A stretch of DNA of 8,235 bases from Candidatus Zixiibacteriota bacterium. Lineage in GTDB: Bacteria; Zixibacteria; MSB-5A5; GN15; JACZUZ01. Shown here piece by piece: positions 5,147 through 8,235 of this stretch. Position 1 is the stretch's first letter; the number at the start of each line of letters is the position of its first letter. The notes beneath the pieces are model-generated. The model was not told the origin of the DNA and made no database searches. It was given only the letters and a program-made list of their open reading frames with translations. Position numbers and translations under genes: made by a program. The stretch lies in contig JACZUZ010000061.1 of the NCBI GenBank assembly GCA_022572905.1, positions 1 through 8,235 on the forward strand, written 5' to 3'.

Positions 5147-6229
5147 CTAAATAATATTTGTTGGAAGAAGCATACTTGCCCGGCGTTCCAGATTGACTCG
5201 TCTGTCAATATGAGGCATATCTCGCGCCACTGATGTTAGCCCTTGCACCATTCCCCAGACAGTTGTCACATCTTCACCCTGTTCCTGACCTGCTACCCAC
5301 GCAGATTCAAGCTCCTTTTTTGTGAATTGCTTTCCTTGATACTGTTTAAGAATCTCATCCAAAGACTTTGCGGTCGGTGTCTCCATCGCTCTAGTCGCCA
5401 TAGATTTAATCTCGCTTTCTAAGCTCCGGCTTCCCACAAAATCATTGAGTATTCGCATTCCATCCACTTCGAACCAATGACGTGATCGACTTCTGTGTAT
5501 GATTCTGAGTTCATTTACGTCTTTCGCTCCCCAAACGATGTGATTCTTGCAAACATAGTTGTAAAGAAAAGTCGAAATACCGAATGAGGCTGATCCTGTT
5601 TCAGAGTTCCAGCAAAAGAACCCACGACCGAGCTTTGAGTTTCCAACCTGGACTGGATTCTCATCATTTACCATGAAAGCGAACATATCTCTGTCAGAGG
5701 CATAGAGACCGCTCGGGTCTGACTCGTCTTTCTCACTGGAATGTGGCACATGCCAGCTAGTTCCTTCAATTGCTTCCATAATGCTCTCAACAACATCAGC
5801 GTCCCAAATCCTCCCATAGGTTGAACTCGTAAATGCAGCTGCGACTCTGTCTGTGTAACGATCTTCCGAAGAATTGTATTTTCTTATCAGGACTTGGCAT
5901 TCTTCACGATTTGCATTCAAACCGTATTGGAGGCAAGAGCATGCCAAACTTGGAGGCAGTTTTCTCAAATATTGCGCTGGAGCGCCAGCCATTGCGGAAA
6001 GCTGGCCAAAAGACCAATTTGAGAGACGCATCGGCTCGCTATGTCCATTAAGATTTATTCCTCCTTCACCTGACTCTTTCAGTTCGATCCTGCCAACTGT
6101 GAGCATCATTTGATGAGACGCCAGTCCTCGTTTGTGTGTGTAATCGTAGAGCGATTCCAGGCTGGAGAATCTCTCGTCAGGTGAGCGAGTAGCCCATTGC
6201 CGATGCGCGTCCAAGAGATTTGTATTCAT
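5147..6229 (-). CDS. DUF932 family plasmid/phage-type protein
   Basis: This complete 360-residue protein has the features of the DUF932 family, found in phages, plasmids and integrative elements. Residues near 70-90 (LSNWSFGQLSAMAGAPAQYL) match the N-terminal helical part. The central region, roughly 125-240, has GRIWDADVVESI, then VNDENPVQVGNSKLGRGFF and the segment SFGISTFLYNYVCKNHIVWG, which corresponds to the conserved core where the family recognises its own Asn/Cys-Asn-rich turn. The molecular role is not established; family members often lie beside recombination or single-strand annealing genes. No membrane or signal sequence is seen. ATG 6229 is preceded by TTAAATA at about -26 and no properly spaced Shine-Dalgarno (GAGGA directly abuts the ATG). 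An in-frame stop just upstream fixes the start. It is the first gene of the cluster after the protease gene, and its own transcription unit. Confidence 0.85.
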   Translation of the reverse strand: MNTNLLDAHRQWATRSPDERFSSLESLYDYTHKRGLASHQMMLTVGRIELKESGEGGINLNGHSEPMRLSNWSFGQLSAMAGAPAQYLRKLPPSLACSCLQYGLNANREECQVLIRKYNSSEDRYTDRVAAAFTSSTYGRIWDADVVESIMEAIEGTSWHVPHSSEKDESDPSGLYASDRDMFAFMVNDENPVQVGNSKLGRGFFCWNSETGSASFGISTFLYNYVCKNHIVWGAKDVNELRIIHRSRSRHWFEVDGMRILNDFVGSRSLESEIKSMATRAMETPTAKSLDEILKQYQGKQFTKKELESAWVAGQEQGEDVTTVWGMVQGLTSVARDMPHIDRRVNLERRASMLLPTNII

Positions 6230-6250
6230 TCCTCATACTAAACCCCACTT

Positions 6251-6259
6251 CTATTTAAG
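6251..6259 (-). promoter_or_regulatory. TATA-like box before the DUF932 gene
   Basis: The minus-strand sequence CTTAAATAG is centred 26 bases upstream of ATG 6229. In archaea this is the exact layout of a TATA box for a leaderless transcript. In a bacterium the same bases could be chance or part of an AT-rich upstream element. Bacterial -10-like TAAAAT also lies just upstream. Confidence 0.25.
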
Positions 6260-6325
6260 CTTTGTATCATTTTACAGGCGCCACCCAGTGATCTGCATTG
6301 ATTGAATTGAAGAGTATATATGTCC

Positions 6326-6430
6326 CTACCACCAATTAACAGGCGATAACTGGCACGGGGCCGCCTTGTACCAGACATTGGAGTAATCCACTCCATAGCG
6401 CAAACCCGGAAACTCTGGCTTAACTACCAT
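6326..6430 (-). CDS. Doubtful 34-codon open frame
   Basis: From ATG 6430 to TAG 6328-6326 there is a frame of 34 residues, including YGVDYSNVWYK and ending SPVNWW. The residue mix (Trp, Tyr, no long runs) looks protein-like, and the frame stays open further upstream into the protease end. There is no Shine-Dalgarno site and I know no relative. It could be a remnant of a gene cut by insertion, or chance. The two hairpins lie within it. Confidence 0.15.
   Translation of the reverse strand: MVVKPEFPGLRYGVDYSNVWYKAAPCQLSPVNWW
6350..6395 (-). terminator. Two adjacent hairpins after the protease gene
   Basis: In minus-strand order the first hairpin is TGGAGT-ggatt-ACTCCA (6395-6379), with a perfect 6-base stem. 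The second, CTGGTAC/GTGCCAG (6374-6368 and 6356-6350), has a 7-base stem with one G-T wobble and an 11-base loop rich in G and C. They lie 80-125 bases beyond the protease stop. Only TTAT follows the second, not a clear T run, so rho-independent termination is uncertain; an attachment or protein-binding site is an alternative. Confidence 0.3.
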
Positions 6431-6474
6431 ATCTGGTTCAACCAAACTACTTGCCGAAACACTCGCATCTGTAT

Positions 6475-8235
6475 TTACATCCCAGTCGTGCCGCAAATTG
6501 GGGCCGCGCCACCCTGGAAAACAAATTTAACAATGTAGGTCGCGTCACCGATGTCAATGGAATTGCTCCCATTCGAATCAGCCTGATCAAGGCAGGGCGG
6601 AGCGCCGCCGCTTTGGAAGATGTATTTAACTATGAATGTTGCGTCTCCGACATTCACATCTCCACCGTCGTCAGCGTCACCGGAGATCGCGCAACAGCAT
6701 GGACTTGTTGGGTTGAATGGACAGGGATCGCAACCATTGGGTAATCCGTCACCATCCGAATCTAACGTGTCATTGAATCCCGGACAAATATCACAGCCAT
6801 CCGGCGCTCCATCGGAATCCGAGTCAATCGAATCGTCAAATCCCGGACAGATGTCGTTGCAATCAGGAGTTCCATCTCCATCCGAGTCAGTATCAGATAC
6901 ACCACATCCGCAGACGCCTGACTCAATCTTGCTCGAATCTGATGGACAGTTATCACAGCCATCGGGAGTTCCGTCACTATCGCTGTCGATATTGTCATCA
7001 AATCCCTCACAGACATCGTTGCAGTCAGAGACTCCATCTCCATCCGCATCTGACAGTGTGACGTCAAACGGAAAAGCGCCAATATCGGCCACCGAACTGT
7101 CAGCGTCTTTCGGGAACGTCGGATTGCCAGCGTCAATGCATGGAGAATTACACAGGAGATGAAAGTCGAACGGCGATCCTCCAACAAATAGAGGATCAGC
7201 GCTTATGTCGTTGGTTCCCGGGCTAACACCTCCATAATTCCATCCATTTCCCCAAACATCATTATAATCAACAAAAATGCTGTCGATTTCAACGATAAGA
7301 CCGCCATTATTATTGTTAACAATTATGTTGTTTTGTACGTCGACATTGATTGCCTGAGGGTGGACAAAAATCCCCCACCCGTTACCGCTAATTGTATTGT
7401 TATACAATTTGGTGCTCGCATCTGATGTGACAAATATACCATACACCCCGTTGCTATAAATGACATTCTTCTCAAAAAGCCCTCCATCTTGGGTGACAAA
7501 CCCAATATTCGGATTATCAACGATAATGTTGTTACGGACTATCCAGTTTCCATTTCCGGCTGTTAGAAGAAAAAGACCACAGTTGACGGTATTATCTGTA
7601 GAGCCAGTACCAGAATTCATCAGTGTAAAACCTGCTATTTCACCCACTGTTGGACGCGCAAAGTTTCTTATGAATATGCACTTACTCACCCCTCCGGCAT
7701 CTATTATTGTATTCTCAGCTCCAGAGCCGAGCAAATAAAGACTCGTTGAACACTTGACTTGCTCATTATATGTACCTGGCGCCACCAGAATCGAATCATT
7801 ATCAATTGCTAAATCCACAGCGTGCTGGATAGTTCTAAATTCGTTTCCGACACTTCCATTACCACTAACGTCACTCCCGGAAACAGATACATGCCATGTC
7901 GCAGAAGCTTTAATCACGCGATCATTGCTTATGAGGGAATAGTACTGACTGGACGCCAATGTTTCCAATGTACCTTTATGTCCTACAGTTACTCGGTAGT
8001 CGCCGGGCGGAGGAGAAGCGACATAGATTTGTTCTACATTATCCCGAGTATTATCCCCTGTGATTGCGGCGGAAGAAGGGCTAGCAGGGTTCAGCACATA
8101 TGGTAAATACGTTTGCAATGATGAAATGTGTTCGAGGCGGATGTCAAGATCATTTACAAGTATGGGAGTGGTTGGATTTAATGATGGAGGCGGGGAAGTT
8201 ACGCTTGGGTCAGTCCAGACCAGAGTTAATCTGAT
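6475..8235 (-). CDS. Secreted subtilisin-like protease, C-terminal part with beta-helix, TSP3 repeats and dockerin-like domain (5' end outside window)
   Basis: The frame is open from the right edge to TAA 6477-6475, giving 586 residues. TTG 8118 is not the true start, since coding similarity continues upstream. Residues 1-104 match the beta-sandwich that follows the catalytic domain in many S8 subtilases: LTLVWTDP, LVNDLDIRL, YLPYVLNP, TGDNTRDNVEQIYV and GDYRVTVGHKGTL. From about 113 a right-handed beta-helix begins (WHVSVSGSDVSGNGS, FRTIQHAVDLA, VAPGTYNEQV) and runs to about 372, closing with NSPCIDAGNP. Residues 395-507 are thrombospondin type 3 calcium repeats (D-D-DGDG-DCND-C). Residues 517-580 form a paired dockerin-like EF-hand domain (GDADDGGDVNVGDATFIVKY and a second copy), then a short tail. 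The catalytic triad and signal peptide would lie outside the window. The protein is presumably exported, with Ca-dependent folding and surface attachment of the dockerin inferred from family knowledge. It looks like a host chromosomal gene. Confidence 0.9.
   Translation of the reverse strand: MRLTLVWTDPSVTSPPPSLNPTTPILVNDLDIRLEHISSLQTYLPYVLNPASPSSAAITGDNTRDNVEQIYVASPPPGDYRVTVGHKGTLETLASSQYYSLISNDRVIKASATWHVSVSGSDVSGNGSVGNEFRTIQHAVDLAIDNDSILVAPGTYNEQVKCSTSLYLLGSGAENTIIDAGGVSKCIFIRNFARPTVGEIAGFTLMNSGTGSTDNTVNCGLFLLTAGNGNWIVRNNIIVDNPNIGFVTQDGGLFEKNVIYSNGVYGIFVTSDASTKLYNNTISGNGWGIFVHPQAINVDVQNNIIVNNNNGGLIVEIDSIFVDYNDVWGNGWNYGGVSPGTNDISADPLFVGGSPFDFHLLCNSPCIDAGNPTFPKDADSSVADIGAFPFDVTLSDADGDGVSDCNDVCEGFDDNIDSDSDGTPDGCDNCPSDSSKIESGVCGCGVSDTDSDGDGTPDCNDICPGFDDSIDSDSDGAPDGCDICPGFNDTLDSDGDGLPNGCDPCPFNPTSPCCCAISGDADDGGDVNVGDATFIVKYIFQSGGAPPCLDQADSNGSNSIDIGDATYIVKFVFQGGAAPICGTTGM
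6715..7053 (-). repeat. Thrombospondin type 3 repeat block with near-identical DNA units
   Basis: The calcium repeats are also repetitive in DNA. The stretches at about 6834-6890 and 6987-7050 on the plus strand share most bases, including TCGTTGCA and CCATCTCCATCCG, at a spacing of about 160 bases. Shorter DSDSDG units recur between them. Such repeats are prone to slippage and assembly collapse. They also create long open shadow frames in other frames, which are not genes. Confidence 0.75.

Larger units (their letters stand above)
6230..6474 (-). other. Junction between the protease gene and the accessory cluster
   Basis: This 245-base region follows the protease stop and precedes the DUF932 gene. 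It holds two hairpins (6350-6374 and 6379-6395) and a 34-codon open frame (6326-6430). No tRNA, integrase site core or direct repeat can be shown from one side alone. It is the likely place for the boundary between chromosome and element. Confidence 0.4.

Noticed and set aside
6300..6474. A tRNA gene as the integration target
   Set aside because: GGTTCAACC near 6434 recalls a T loop, but no acceptor stem, anticodon arm or D arm could be paired on either strand.
6620..7187. Long open frames on both strands (plus strand 6620-7162, minus strand 6762-7187) across the calcium repeats
   Set aside because: They are shadows of the repeated GAT/TCC codons of the thrombospondin type 3 block; the true frame has clear domain similarity.
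7822..8106. Plus-strand open frame opposite the protease C-terminal beta-sandwich
   Set aside because: The minus-strand frame carries hallmark subtilase segments here; the plus frame is a shadow.
8116..8118. TTG as the start codon of the right-hand gene
   Set aside because: Coding similarity to the subtilase beta-sandwich continues upstream of it to the window edge, so the start lies outside the window.
1..8235. CRISPR array, toxin-antitoxin pair or insertion sequence
   Set aside because: No regularly spaced repeats, no recognised toxin or antitoxin fold among the small genes, and no transposase or paired terminal repeats were found.

Overview
The window has two parts. One is a chromosomal-looking gene at the right end (6475-8235). 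The other is a row of ten genes at 1-6229 that look like mobile-element cargo. Every gene I accept lies on the minus strand, so transcription runs from high to low coordinates. The right-hand gene encodes the C-terminal part of a secreted subtilisin-like protease with a right-handed beta-helix, thrombospondin type 3 calcium repeats and a C-terminal dockerin-like calcium domain. That combination, and the style of the dockerin (GDAT-IVKYIFQSGGAPP), is typical of FCB-group candidate phyla such as Zixibacteria. I take the host to be a bacterium of that kind, probably from an environmental metagenome. This is inference from domain style, not proof.

Reading in the direction of transcription, the accessory cluster contains: a DUF932 plasmid/phage-type protein (5147-6229); a 191-residue protein of a phage/plasmid-like family (4446-5021); a 74-residue coiled-coil protein (4102-4326) overlapping a 112-residue beta-rich protein (3774-4112); a degenerate N6-adenine methyltransferase-like protein without its catalytic motif (3069-3731); a small winged-helix protein (2773-3039); a coiled-coil protein (2299-2736) overlapping a HerA/FtsK-type ATPase (993-2342); a small basic protein (667-972); and, after a 357-base gap rich in inverted repeats, the start of a gluzincin-like zinc metalloprotease (1-309, cut by the window edge). 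I see no integrase, relicase, replication initiator, capsid, tRNA, rRNA or CRISPR array, so the type of element (plasmid, phage or integrative element) stays open.

Gene spacing suggests several transcription units. The genes from 4326 down to 667 are tightly packed or overlapping and probably form one operon. The genes at 5147-6229, 4446-5021 and 1-309 each have their own upstream region. Two genes (starts at 5021 and 4326) carry the same 19-base motif at exactly the same distance from their ATG, and neither has a visible Shine-Dalgarno site. The gene ending at 2299 has a perfect Shine-Dalgarno sequence placed for an ATT start.

The most plausible new biology is the HerA-ATPase / coiled-coil / winged-helix / dead-methyltransferase module, together with the shared upstream motif that may coordinate the element's genes. 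No function beyond DNA handling can be read from the sequence alone.
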